From Ramlibacter sp. (GTDB lineage Bacteria; Pseudomonadota; Gammaproteobacteria; Burkholderiales; Burkholderiaceae_C): a stretch of 32,386 nucleotides of DNA. A program made the position numbers and the translations under genes. Each line of letters opens with the position of its first letter. The first letter of the stretch is position 1. Below are positions 24,967 through 32,386 of the stretch, one piece after another. The stretch lies in assembly GCA_014376765.1 (NCBI GenBank), contig JACMQX010000084.1, forward strand, positions 1 through 32,386. Reading direction: 5' to 3'. A model generated the notes under the pieces. That model was not told the DNA's origin. It was given only the letters and a program-made list of their open reading frames with translations, and did not search any database.

Positions 24967-26220
24967 ATGCCCTCCGTCACGCCCCTGGCCACGCCCGCCT
25001 CCATCGATTCGCCCGGTATGCGCCATGCGGGACGCGAGTTGCTGTCGCTTGCCCTGATGGACGCGCGCAACCACACGCTGCACCTGCTGGCTGCGTGGGA
25101 AGAGGCGCTGGCAGGCGGCCAGTTCAAGCTCACCCCCATGCCGGAAATGGAGCCGCACATGTGGCTGGGCGGACATATTGGCTGGTTTGCCGAATACTGG
25201 ACCGGCCGCAACACGCAGCGCGCCCTGGGCCGCGGCTGCCCCGGCGAGCCCACCCGCCTGGCCTCGATCGAGCCGCGCGCAGACGGCTGGTGGAACCCTG
25301 GCCTGGTGCCCCATGCCAGGCGCTGGGATGCAGGCATGCCCGACTCCGCCGCCACTCGCGCCTGGTTGCTTGAAACACTGGAGAGCACGCTGGAGCTGCT
25401 TGAAAAAACCCGCGAGGACGACGACCCGCTGTACTTCTACCGCCTCGCCCTGTTTCATGAAGACCAGCGCGGCGAACAGCTGGTGGTGATGGCGCAGACC
25501 TTGGGCCTGCCCCTCAAACTCGACATGCCCGGCGGCATGCAGGCGCGCGAGCCGCTGCTGGTGCCCGCCGGCCGCTGGACGCTGGGCTCACCCCGCGGCG
25601 GCTTCGTGCTTGACAACGAGCAGTGGGCGCATGAGGTGGAGGTGCCCGAGTTTGAAATCGACGCGCACCCGGTGAGCTGGTCGCAGTACATGGAGTTTGT
25701 CGAAGACGGCGGCTACGACCGCGAGCCCCTCTGGCAAGCCCAGGGCTGGGACTGGCTGCAGGAGAAAGCAGCAGGCGAGGGACGGCGCGGGCCGCGTTAT
25801 GTGGAACAGATCGGCGGCGCTGGTGGTGCGGTTCTGCAAACCCGCTTTGGCCGCGACACGCGGATGGCCGGCGCGCAGCCCGCCATGCACATGAGCTGGT
25901 GGGAAGCCGACGCCTGGTGCCGCTGGGCGGGCCGCCGCCTGCCCGCGGAAGTGGAGTGGGACATGGCGGTGCACACAGCAGGGCGCCGGGGCTTTCGCTG
26001 GGGCGATGTGCATGAATGGACCGCCACCACCTTCAGGCCCTGGCCTGGTTTTGCAGCGGGCCCCTGGGCTGCTTATTCGCAGCCATGGTTCGGCTTGACC
26101 AAGGTGTTGCGCGGTGCGTCGTTTGCCACGCGCGCCCGCATGAAGAACCCCGGGCAGCGTGGCTTTGCACTGCCGTGGCGCGACGATCTCTTCGTCGGCT
26201 TCAGGTCCTGCGCGGCTTGA
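24967..26220 (+). CDS. senA: EgtB-like protein, probable selenoneine synthase
   Basis: 417 residues from the ATG at 24967; an ATG at 25018 (MRHAGRELL) is a good alternative. An N-terminal DinB-like iron-binding domain (about 20-175) is joined to a C-terminal formylglycine-generating-enzyme/sulfatase-modifying domain (about 195-415), as in EgtB. Seen: 'LLSLALMDARNHTLHLL', 'MWLGGHIGWFAEYW' (His70), 'YRLALFHEDQRGEQL' (His164), 'AMHMSWWEADAWCRWAGRRLPAEVEWDMA' and the ending 'VLRGASFATRARMKNPGQRGFALPWRDDLFVGFRSCAA'. EgtB normally has HExxH at the second site; here position 168 is Arg. These blocks fit SenA, the EgtB relative that joins a selenosugar to hercynine, better than EgtB, and the divergent selD supports a selenium role. 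SenB and EgtD genes are not in the window. Alternative: an EgtB/OvoA-like sulfoxide synthase. Confidence 0.72.
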   Translation: MPSVTPLATPASIDSPGMRHAGRELLSLALMDARNHTLHLLAAWEEALAGGQFKLTPMPEMEPHMWLGGHIGWFAEYWTGRNTQRALGRGCPGEPTRLASIEPRADGWWNPGLVPHARRWDAGMPDSAATRAWLLETLESTLELLEKTREDDDPLYFYRLALFHEDQRGEQLVVMAQTLGLPLKLDMPGGMQAREPLLVPAGRWTLGSPRGGFVLDNEQWAHEVEVPEFEIDAHPVSWSQYMEFVEDGGYDREPLWQAQGWDWLQEKAAGEGRRGPRYVEQIGGAGGAVLQTRFGRDTRMAGAQPAMHMSWWEADAWCRWAGRRLPAEVEWDMAVHTAGRRGFRWGDVHEWTATTFRPWPGFAAGPWAAYSQPWFGLTKVLRGASFATRARMKNPGQRGFALPWRDDLFVGFRSCAA

Positions 26221-26243
26221 GATTTCCTGCCCCCTGTTCCAGA

Positions 26244-26290
26244 GGGAAAGGAAACAAGAGTACGGCCTCTCCCAAAGGGAGAGGGGACAA
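26244..26290. repeat. Two-hairpin repeat, left copy (before tupB)
   Basis: 47 bases that match 28670-28716 at 34 positions without gaps. Shared features are an AGTACG block, a pyrimidine-purine hairpin and a GACAA end. The hairpin here is perfect: CCTCTCCC (26266-26273), AAA, GGGAGAGG (26277-26284). It ends 24 bases before the tupB start, so it may end senA transcripts or lie in the tup leader. Confidence 0.7.
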
Positions 26291-26314
26291 TCCCCCTCCC
26301 TTACCATCCACCTC

Positions 26315-27052
26315 ATGAATACGTTCACCGAAAGCGCGGCCACAGCGCTGGCTCTCGTCACCTCCCTGGACCCCACGCTCCTGGCCATCGTCGGCCGTTC
26401 GCTCGGCGTGAGCGCGTCTGCCTGCCTGGCGGCTTGCGGGCTCGGGCTGTTGCTGGGTGCCTGGTTGGGTGTGGCGCGCTTTGCCGGCCGGGATGCGGTG
26501 CTCACCGTGCTGAACACCTTGCTGGCGCTGCCCTCGGTCGTGGTCGGCCTGCTGGTTTATCTGCTGCTATCGCGCTCCGGGCCGCTGGGCTCATGGGGCT
26601 GGCTGTTCAGCTTCAAGGCCATGGTGCTGGCCCAGGCCATCCTGGTGCTGCCCATGGTGACGGCCCTGACCCGGCAGGCAGTTGAAGACGCAGAGCGGGC
26701 CCATGGCGAGCAGTTGCAGTCGCTTGGCGCGGCGCCATTCATGCGCAGCCTGCTGCTGGCCTGGGACGAACGCTATGCGCTGCTGACGGTGCTCATCGCC
26801 GCGTTCGGCCGTGCTGTGTCCGAGGTGGGTGCGGTGATGATTGTGGGCGGCAATATCGACGGCTTCACGCGCGTGATGACCACCGCCATTGCGCTCGAAA
26901 CCACCAAGGGTGACCTGCCCTTGGCGCTGGCTTTGGGCCTGGTGCTGCTGCTGGTGGTGTTGCTTTTGAACGCAGCGATCTCGCTGGTGCGGCGTTGGCG
27001 CGAGCGGGTGGACGGCAGCGTCTCGCAGGCGACGCGGGGGTTGGTGGCATGA
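26315..27052 (+). CDS. tupB: Tungstate ABC transporter permease
   Basis: 245 residues, inner membrane. About five or six hydrophobic helices, with the ABC permease EAA-like loop 'DAERAHGEQLQSLGAAPFMRSLLLAWDERYALLTVLIAAFGRAVSEVGAVMIVGGNIDGFTRVMTTAIALET'. The last part of this block is characteristic of TupB. The start at 26315 (MNTFTESAA) is chosen for the family length; the upstream frame reads through the repeat. I see no clear ribosome binding site. The stop overlaps the tupC start (ATGA). Predicted to import tungstate with TupA and TupC. Confidence 0.9.
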   Translation: MNTFTESAATALALVTSLDPTLLAIVGRSLGVSASACLAACGLGLLLGAWLGVARFAGRDAVLTVLNTLLALPSVVVGLLVYLLLSRSGPLGSWGWLFSFKAMVLAQAILVLPMVTALTRQAVEDAERAHGEQLQSLGAAPFMRSLLLAWDERYALLTVLIAAFGRAVSEVGAVMIVGGNIDGFTRVMTTAIALETTKGDLPLALALGLVLLLVVLLLNAAISLVRRWRERVDGSVSQATRGLVA

Positions 27053-27843
27053 GCGGGCGTCAGCCAGTTTTTGAACTCTCCCGCGCCGGCGTTCGCTTTG
27101 GCACGGTACAGGCGCTGGTGGACGCCAGCGTGCGGGTGGTGCCCGGCGAGCGGCTGGCGCTGGTAGGCGCCAACGGCAGCGGCAAGAGCACGCTGCTGCG
27201 GCTGCTGCACGGCCTGCTGGCGGCCAGCAGCGGCAGCGTGACACGCGACGGCCTGCTGCGCCAGGCGATGTTGTTCCAGCGTCCGCACATGCTGCGGACC
27301 TCTGCCCAAAACAACGTTGCGTTAGGCCTGTGGCTGGCCGGCCAGCGCTGGCGCGAAGCACGCATGCAAGCGCTGCAGGCACTGGCGCGCGTGGGCCTGC
27401 AGGACGTGGCCGCGCGCAACGGCCGCACCCTCTCGGGCGGCCAGCAGCAGCGGTTGGCCTTGGCGCGTGCCTGGGCACTGCGGCCCGACGTGCTGCTGCT
27501 GGATGAACCGACGGCCAGCCTCGACCCGCACGCCAAGCGGGAGGTGGAAGCGCTGATGGCGCAGTTTGCCGAGTCACCACACGCCAACGCAGTGCCTGGC
27601 TCCCTCTCCCCCTGGGAGAGGGCTGGGGTGAGGGCACGCGCGCCCACCCCCCACCCCACCCCCCACCCCACCCCCCTCACCATGGTCTTCAGCAGCCACA
27701 ACCTCGGCCAGGTGAAACGCCTGGCCAGCCGCGTGATCTACCTTGAGCAGGGCCACATCGTGGCCGACCTGCCGGTCCACGATTTTTTCAACGGCCCGCT
27801 GCCCGAGGCCGCCCGTCTTTTTGTTAAAGGAGAAGCTCTGTGA
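27049..27843 (+). CDS. tupC: Tungstate ABC transporter ATP-binding protein with repeat-derived insert
   Basis: 264 residues; the family is usually about 220-240. Walker A is GANGSGKST (about residues 43-51), the signature is LSGGQQQR, Walker B is VLLLDEP, the D-loop is SLDP and the H-loop is SSHN (His217). Between the D-loop helix and the H-loop strand there is an extra segment of about 33 residues (about 178-210). It comprises SLSPWERAGVRA, which is the translation of a CCCTCTCC palindrome, followed by a PTPH repeat. The frame is kept and both flanks match the family. Whether the insert is tolerated is unknown; it lies in a region that usually packs near the ATP-switch His. Start at ATGA overlap with tupB; the stop overlaps tupA (GTGA). 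Confidence 0.88.
   Translation: MSGRQPVFELSRAGVRFGTVQALVDASVRVVPGERLALVGANGSGKSTLLRLLHGLLAASSGSVTRDGLLRQAMLFQRPHMLRTSAQNNVALGLWLAGQRWREARMQALQALARVGLQDVAARNGRTLSGGQQQRLALARAWALRPDVLLLDEPTASLDPHAKREVEALMAQFAESPHANAVPGSLSPWERAGVRARAPTPHPTPHPTPLTMVFSSHNLGQVKRLASRVIYLEQGHIVADLPVHDFFNGPLPEAARLFVKGEAL
27602..27676. repeat. Palindromic repeat plus 12-bp C-rich tandem repeat inside tupC
   Basis: 27602-27622 is the palindrome CCCTCTCC...GGGAGAGGG, followed by a GGGTGAGGG block. At 27647-27676 there are two and a half units of CCCCCCACCCCA. The translated palindrome (SLSPWERAGVRA) is a motif I recognise from many proteobacterial proteins hit by this repeat. The opposite strand has six G runs of three or more, each one base apart, which could form a G-quadruplex. 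Confidence 0.8.
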
Positions 27844-28646
27844 CACCCCCCCGCTGGGCCCTGTGCCTCGTTCTTTGCGCTGCCGCATTGGCCGCGCCAG
27901 CCCAAACCATCGTGATGGCCTCCACCACGTCCACCGAGCAGTCCGGCCTGTTTACGTATCTGCTGCCCGAGTTCAGGAAGGCCAGCGGTATCGACATCAA
28001 AGTCGTTGCCGTCGGTACTGGCCAGGCGCTGGACATGGGCCGGCGCGGTGACGCCGATGTGCTCTTCGTGCACGACCAGCCGGCAGAAGAAAAGATGGTT
28101 GCTGAAGGTGAAGTGCTCAAACGCTACCCCGTCATGTACAACGACTTTGTGCTGGTGGGCCCTGCGCCTGATCCGGCCAGGGCCAAAGGACGCGACATTG
28201 TTGAGGCGCTTAAAAAACTTGCTGCCACCAACGCGCCCTTCATCTCGCGCGGCGACAAGAGCGGCACGCACGCGGCTGAATTGCGCTATTGGGCGCAGGC
28301 GGGCCTGGCAGGCGCGACAGGCACGGGATACAAGGCCTGCGGTTGTGGCATGGGGCCGGCGCTGAACATCGGCTCGTCCTCCAGTGCCTATGTGCTGACG
28401 GATCGCGGCACCTGGCTGAACTTCAAGAACCGGGGCGACCTGGTGGTGCTGGTGGAGGGCGACAACCGGCTGTTCAACCAGTACGGCGTGATGGTGGTCA
28501 ACCCGGCGCGGCACCCGCAGACCAAGGTGGCCGAGGCGCAAAAATTTGTTGACTGGGTGATCTCGCCTGCGGGGCAAAGTGTGATTGCAGGCTACAAGAT
28601 TGCCGGCGAGCAGCTGTTCTTTTCGAACGCCGGTACGGGCAAGTGA
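27840..28646 (+). CDS. tupA: Tungstate ABC transporter substrate-binding protein
   Basis: 268 residues, periplasmic. The signal peptide MTPPRWALCLVLCAAALAAPAQ is read from a GTG that overlaps the tupC stop (GTGA), with AAAGGAG seven bases upstream. The TupA signature 'MASTTSTEQSGLFTYLLPEF' is at the start of the mature protein; other family blocks are 'VAVGTGQALDMGRRGDADVLFVH', 'MYNDFVLVGP', 'FISRGDKSGTHAAEL' and 'GCGMGPALNIGSSSSAYVLTDRGTWL'. TupA binds tungstate very tightly and separates it from molybdate; specificity here is inferred from family. The motif GYKACGCGMG carries two Cys, a feature I cannot interpret. It is the last gene of tupBCA. Confidence 0.93.
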   Translation: MTPPRWALCLVLCAAALAAPAQTIVMASTTSTEQSGLFTYLLPEFRKASGIDIKVVAVGTGQALDMGRRGDADVLFVHDQPAEEKMVAEGEVLKRYPVMYNDFVLVGPAPDPARAKGRDIVEALKKLAATNAPFISRGDKSGTHAAELRYWAQAGLAGATGTGYKACGCGMGPALNIGSSSSAYVLTDRGTWLNFKNRGDLVVLVEGDNRLFNQYGVMVVNPARHPQTKVAEAQKFVDWVISPAGQSVIAGYKIAGEQLFFSNAGTGK

Positions 28647-28659
28647 AGTGATTTGCTCC

Positions 28660-28676
28660 CTCTCCCTGCGGGAGAG
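28660..28676 (+). terminator. Hairpin after tupA
   Basis: CTCTCCC (28660-28666), TGC, GGGAGAG (28670-28676), a perfect 7-bp stem 13 bases after the tupA stop, followed by TGAATAAAAG. It is part of the repeat element and may end tup transcripts. Confidence 0.5.
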
Positions 28677-28716
28677 TGAATAAAAGTACGATCTTTCCTT
28701 GAAGGAGAGGTGACAA
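28670..28716. repeat. Two-hairpin repeat, right copy (after tupA)
   Basis: Pairs with the left copy at 26244-26290 (34 of 47 positions identical, same orientation). It lies between the convergent tupA and modC stops. Its second hairpin is imperfect (CTTTCC with GGAGAG). Confidence 0.7.
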
Positions 28717-28722
28717 GAGGAA

Positions 28723-29805
28723 TCAGTCCAGAATCGCCACGCCCTTCACCTGCGCATACACAACCAACCCTGGCGCCAGCCGCAAGGCATCGGCTGACCT
28801 GCGCGTCACGCGCGCCAGCAAGCGCGCATCGCCCGCGTCCAGCGCCACCATGACCTGGCCGGGGCTGTCGTCTGACAGGGCCACCACCGTCGCAGCAAAG
28901 ATGTTGAGGATGCTGGTGCCCTCCTGCCGCGCCAGGGTAAGGCTCACATCCCGGGCCTGCATGCGCAGGCGCACGGCAGTGCCGGCGGGGCGTTCGAGCC
29001 CCTGGTTGGGCAGGAGGATCGTGCCGCCAGCAAACGCCAGGCTGCTCAACTGGTAGGCCGGGTCATGGCTGTGCACCGTTGCGGCCACCACGGCGCCGGC
29101 TGTGTCGCCGCGGGCCAGGGGCAGGTCAAGGCGGGTCATCAAATCTTGCGCATCGCCCGTGGCCTGCACGCGGCCTGCCGCCAGCAGGACCAGGTGGTCA
29201 GCCAGCCGCGCGACTTCATCGGGCGCGTGGCTCACGTAGAGCATCGGCAGGTCCAACTCGCTGTGCAGGCGCTCCAGGTAGGGCAGGATCTCGGCCTTGC
29301 GCTGCGCATCCAGGGCAGCCAGGGGTTCGTCCAGCAGCAACAGGTGCGGGCTTGTGGCCAGGGCCTGCGCGATGCCGGCGCGTTGGCGCTCGCCGCCTGA
29401 GAGCGTGGCGGGTTTGCGATCCATGAGGTGGCCGATGCCCAGCATCTCGACAGCCCGCTCCACTGACACCCGGCGCTGAGCTTCAGGCACGCGCGAGAGG
29501 CCGAACTCGATGTTGCGGCGAACGTTCAGGTGCGCGAAGAGGGCTGCGTCCTGGAACACATAACCCAGCGCGCGCTGGTGCGTGGGCAAAAACACGCCAC
29601 GGGCATCGTCTTGCCACAGTTCGCCGTTGATGCAGACGCGGGCGTGCGTTGCTTTTTGAAGGCCCGCGACCGCGCGTAACAACGTGGTTTTGCCACAACC
29701 CGAGGCGCCGAAGAGGGCGGTGACGCCACGGCCGGGCAGAGCCAGATCGACATCCAGCGTGAAATCTGCATAAGCCACTTTCAGCCGGACCTGAAGGCCG
29801 CTCAC
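28723..29805 (-). CDS. modC: Molybdate ABC transporter ATP-binding protein
   Basis: 360 residues. Walker A is GASGCGKTT (about residues 33-41), the signature [15 protein letters not shown], Walker [13 protein letters not shown] and the H-loop [10 protein letters not shown]-terminal domain of about 120 residues ([36 protein letters not shown] to the end) is the TOBE/Mop molybdate-binding domain, as in ModC. It energises molybdate import. It starts with GTG that overlaps the modB stop (GTGA). It is the last gene of modABC and convergent with tupA. Confidence 0.96.
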   Translation of the reverse strand: MSGLQVRLKVAYADFTLDVDLALPGRGVTALFGASGCGKTTLLRAVAGLQKATHARVCINGELWQDDARGVFLPTHQRALGYVFQDAALFAHLNVRRNIEFGLSRVPEAQRRVSVERAVEMLGIGHLMDRKPATLSGGERQRAGIAQALATSPHLLLLDEPLAALDAQRKAEILPYLERLHSELDLPMLYVSHAPDEVARLADHLVLLAAGRVQATGDAQDLMTRLDLPLARGDTAGAVVAATVHSHDPAYQLSSLAFAGGTILLPNQGLERPAGTAVRLRMQARDVSLTLARQEGTSILNIFAATVVALSDDSPGQVMVALDAGDARLLARVTRRSADALRLAPGLVVYAQVKGVAILD

Positions 29806-30476
29806 TTGCGCGCCCCCGTCGGGTTGAGCAGGTACAGCGCCAGCAGCACCACAAAAGAAAACACCACCATGCCCGCTGCCATCCAGTGGGCCTGCGCGTA
29901 TTCAAGCGCTTCCACGTGGTCGTAGATTTGCACCGACATCACACGCGTTTTGCCGGGAATGTTGCCGCCAATCATCAGCACCACGCCAAACTCGCCCACG
30001 GTGTGCGCAAACCCCATCACCGTGGCGGTGAGGTAACCGGGGCGCGCCAGTGGCAGCACCACATGAAAAAACGTGTCCAGCGGCGAGGCGCGCAAGGTTG
30101 CCGCTGTCTCCAGCGGGCGCGGCCCCAGCGCCTCAAACGCGTTCTGGATGGGCTGCACCACAAAGGGAAGCGAGTACAAGACCGAGCCCACCACCAGGCC
30201 CGCAAAGCTGAATGGCAACAGGCCCAGGCCGATGGATTGCGTCAGCTGCCCGATCGGACCTTGCGGCCCCATCGACACCAGCAGATAAAAGCCCAGCACC
30301 GAAGGCGGCAGCACCAGGGGCAACGCCACCAGCGCGCCGGCCGGGCCCTTCCACCAGGAGCGGGTGCGTGCCAGCCACCAGGCCAGCGGTGTGCCGATGA
30401 TGAGGAGGATCAGCGTCGTCAACCCCGCCAGCCGCAGCGTCAGTGCAATCGCATTCCAGGCGGTGTCAGCTTGCAT
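29802..30476 (-). CDS. modB: Molybdate ABC transporter permease
   Basis: 224 residues, inner membrane, five or so helices. The EAA-type coupling loop is '[39 protein letters not shown]'-like (seen as [20 protein letters not shown]), and '[36 protein letters not shown]' is highly typical of ModB. It sits between modA (28 bp upstream) and modC (4-bp overlap). Confidence 0.96.
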   Translation of the reverse strand: MQADTAWNAIALTLRLAGLTTLILLIIGTPLAWWLARTRSWWKGPAGALVALPLVLPPSVLGFYLLVSMGPQGPIGQLTQSIGLGLLPFSFAGLVVGSVLYSLPFVVQPIQNAFEALGPRPLETAATLRASPLDTFFHVVLPLARPGYLTATVMGFAHTVGEFGVVLMIGGNIPGKTRVMSVQIYDHVEALEYAQAHWMAAGMVVFSFVVLLALYLLNPTGARK

Positions 30477-30503
30477 GAGGGCGGGGTGGCGAGGAAGGGT
30501 GCG

Positions 30504-31313
<810 letters not shown>

Positions 31314-31360
31314 CTAGCATCCGCGGTTCGAGGTTGCCGGCTACAGCGCAAAATGCCGGG

Positions 31361-32203
31361 ATGAGCAAAGAAAAAACCACAGCACCTGTCACCAGCCCAC
31401 CGCGCACCAGGATACCGCGCGCCCGCCCGGCAGTGTCCTACGAAGGCGCGCTGGGTCACGCCTTCAGCGACAAGCGCATCGAGATCCTGCGCCTGACGGG
31501 TGCCTGCGGTTCTATCTCCCAGGCCGCACGCGATGCCGGCGTGAGCTACAAGGCCGCCTGGCAGGCCATTGACACGCTGACCAACCTGGCAGGCGTGGCC
31601 CTGGTCGAGCGAGCGGTAGGCGGCGCGGGCGGCGGCGGCGCGAGCCTGACGCCTGCCGGTGTGCAATTGCTGCACGCAGCCGACCAGGTGGAGGCTGCGC
31701 GGCGCAAAGTGCTCAAGGCGTTACAAAGCGGCGCTTCGGCGCCGGGCCGCCCGGTGGCCTTGGGCGTGGCGCAATTGTCGATCCGGACCAGCATGCGCAA
31801 CCAATTGCCCTGCATCGTCCTGGCGCTGGAAGGAAGCGACCAGATCGTGCGGGTGAGGCTTCAGCTTCCTGAGGGTGCGGTGCTGGTGTCCCGCATCACA
31901 CGCGAAAGCGCAGAGCTGCTCGGGTTGCAACCAGGCCTGCCGGTGCTGGCCTTGTGCAAGGCGACTGCGTTGAAGGTGGAACGCGCGCCGGCGGCCGCAA
32001 TCAGGCGCGCGGCGGGCGTGAACATGCTGCAAGGCCGCGCCAGCCGCATTTCGCGCGGGGACAGTGGCGATGAAATTGCACTGGAGGTGGGGCCGGGCCT
32101 TCAGCTGGTGGGCTTTGCCGCTGCGGGGAGCGGGCTGCGTGTGGGGTCCAGGGTGCTGGCGCGGGTGGAGGAGTCTGCTGTTGTTGTTGCACTTGCGGGA
32201 TAA
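31361..32203 (+). CDS. modE: Molybdate-responsive regulator ModE
   Basis: 280 residues from the ATG at 31361 (MSKEKTT); a TTG at 31334 would add nine. The N-terminal winged helix of LysR type is 'YEGALGHAFSDKRIEILRLTGACGSISQAARDAGVSYKAAWQAIDTLTNLAGVALVERAVGGAGGGGASLTPAG', the ModE pattern. Two Mop/TOBE molybdate-binding domains follow ('RNQLPCIVLALEGSDQIVRVRLQLPEGAVLVSRITRESAELLGLQPG' and 'GRASRISRGDSGDEIALEVGPGLQLVGFA...LRVGSRVLARV'). With bound molybdate it represses mod genes. It is divergent from modA over the operator. Confidence 0.95.
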   Translation: MSKEKTTAPVTSPPRTRIPRARPAVSYEGALGHAFSDKRIEILRLTGACGSISQAARDAGVSYKAAWQAIDTLTNLAGVALVERAVGGAGGGGASLTPAGVQLLHAADQVEAARRKVLKALQSGASAPGRPVALGVAQLSIRTSMRNQLPCIVLALEGSDQIVRVRLQLPEGAVLVSRITRESAELLGLQPGLPVLALCKATALKVERAPAAAIRRAAGVNMLQGRASRISRGDSGDEIALEVGPGLQLVGFAAAGSGLRVGSRVLARVEESAVVVALAG

Positions 32204-32306
32204 GGCTTACCAGAATATGGGCCTTGCGCGGAAAAAGGGTCAGGCTGTCGAGTTCATCCGCATGGACACGCCGAAGGCAACACAAATGCCATCGGTCAAC
32301 TGACAG

Positions 32307-32386
32307 ATGAACCTTCAAGCACATCAAGCTACTGGCAGCCGCGCTGCTGCTCGCCGCATCCACTGCTGGCCACGCCACCACCTATC
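32307..32386 (+). CDS. Start of an exported-protein gene, possible frameshift, cut by window end
   Basis: ATG at 32307 followed by AAC; one base later (from 32314) a different frame reads FKHIKLLAAALLLAASTAGHATTY, a clear signal peptide. In that frame a TGA (32308-32310) sits just before and there is no ATG or GTG. Dropping one C at 32312-32313 would join ATG-AAC to the signal peptide (MNFKHIKLLAAALLL). So this is either a damaged start, a base error, or a non-standard start codon. The product is unknown. The 103 bases before it (32204-32306) show no clear promoter. Confidence 0.4.
   Translation, partial: MNLQAHQATGSRAAARRIHCWPRHHL

Noticed and set aside
24967..26220. Ordinary ergothioneine EgtB
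   Set aside because: Not excluded, but the second iron-site His is missing, no egt partners are adjacent, and selD is divergent from it, so SenA is favoured.
26266..26284. A simple intrinsic terminator for senA
   Set aside because: The hairpin is perfect but no T run follows and the same element recurs after tupA, so a repeat is the better reading; termination remains possible.
27602..27680. CRISPR-like or tandem repeat array in tupC
   Set aside because: Units are 12 bases without spacers and lie in frame inside a gene; no cas genes are near.
32202..32225. Stem-loop terminator after modE (AAGGC with GCCTT)
   Set aside because: Only five paired bases across a 14-base loop and no T run.

Overview
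The window is a gene-dense, high-GC piece of chromosome from a betaproteobacterium, most likely family Comamonadaceae (Burkholderiales; Polaromonas, Rhodoferax or Variovorax type). The main reasons are a BPSS1780-type membrane protein, the order thrB / DUF2782 gene / polA, the block Rieske oxygenase / xseB / ispA / dxs, TRAP transport genes, and dispersed GC-rich repeats at gene 3' ends. The genus cannot be fixed from sequence alone. I saw no tRNA, rRNA, CRISPR array, transposase or phage gene.

Region 1 (1-10.9 kb) is mostly housekeeping. It holds the 3' part of a UvrD/Rep helicase, a FecR-domain Tat-exported protein with a BPSS1780 membrane protein, homoserine kinase (thrB), a secreted DUF2782 protein, DNA polymerase I (polA), a ZIP metal transporter with a His-rich loop, two small exported proteins and a tyrosine phosphatase. 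Region 2 (10.8-16.4 kb, minus strand) holds a PAS-PAS-GAF sensor kinase, then a tightly coupled operon Rieske oxygenase -> DMT permease -> 3-mercaptopyruvate sulfurtransferase. Region 3 (16.65-19.7 kb) is xseB-ispA-dxs, which feeds isoprenoid precursors. Region 4 (19.8-23.7 kb) is a TRAP transporter whose binding-protein gene (plus strand) faces its permease genes (minus strand); the binding protein resembles 2-oxo acid binders of the TakP type.

Region 5 (23.85-32.2 kb) is the most interesting part. A selenophosphate synthase gene (selD) lies head to head, 17 bp apart, with an EgtB-like gene that I read as a selenoneine synthase homologue (senA). Next come a tungstate ABC transporter (tupBCA), a convergent molybdate ABC transporter (modABC), and divergent modE with a perfect 13-bp inverted repeat as its likely operator. 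Selenium, tungsten and molybdenum handling are therefore contiguous. No SenB-type selenosugar synthase gene is present in the window.

Repeats: a 53-bp core repeat occurs in two convergent 3' intergenic regions (near 1.8 and 20.95 kb). A two-hairpin element flanks the tup operon on both sides, and a related CCCTCTCC palindrome followed by a C-rich 12-bp tandem repeat sits in frame inside tupC, adding about 33 residues between the D-loop and H-loop of the ATPase. A long imperfect inverted repeat lies just upstream of polA.
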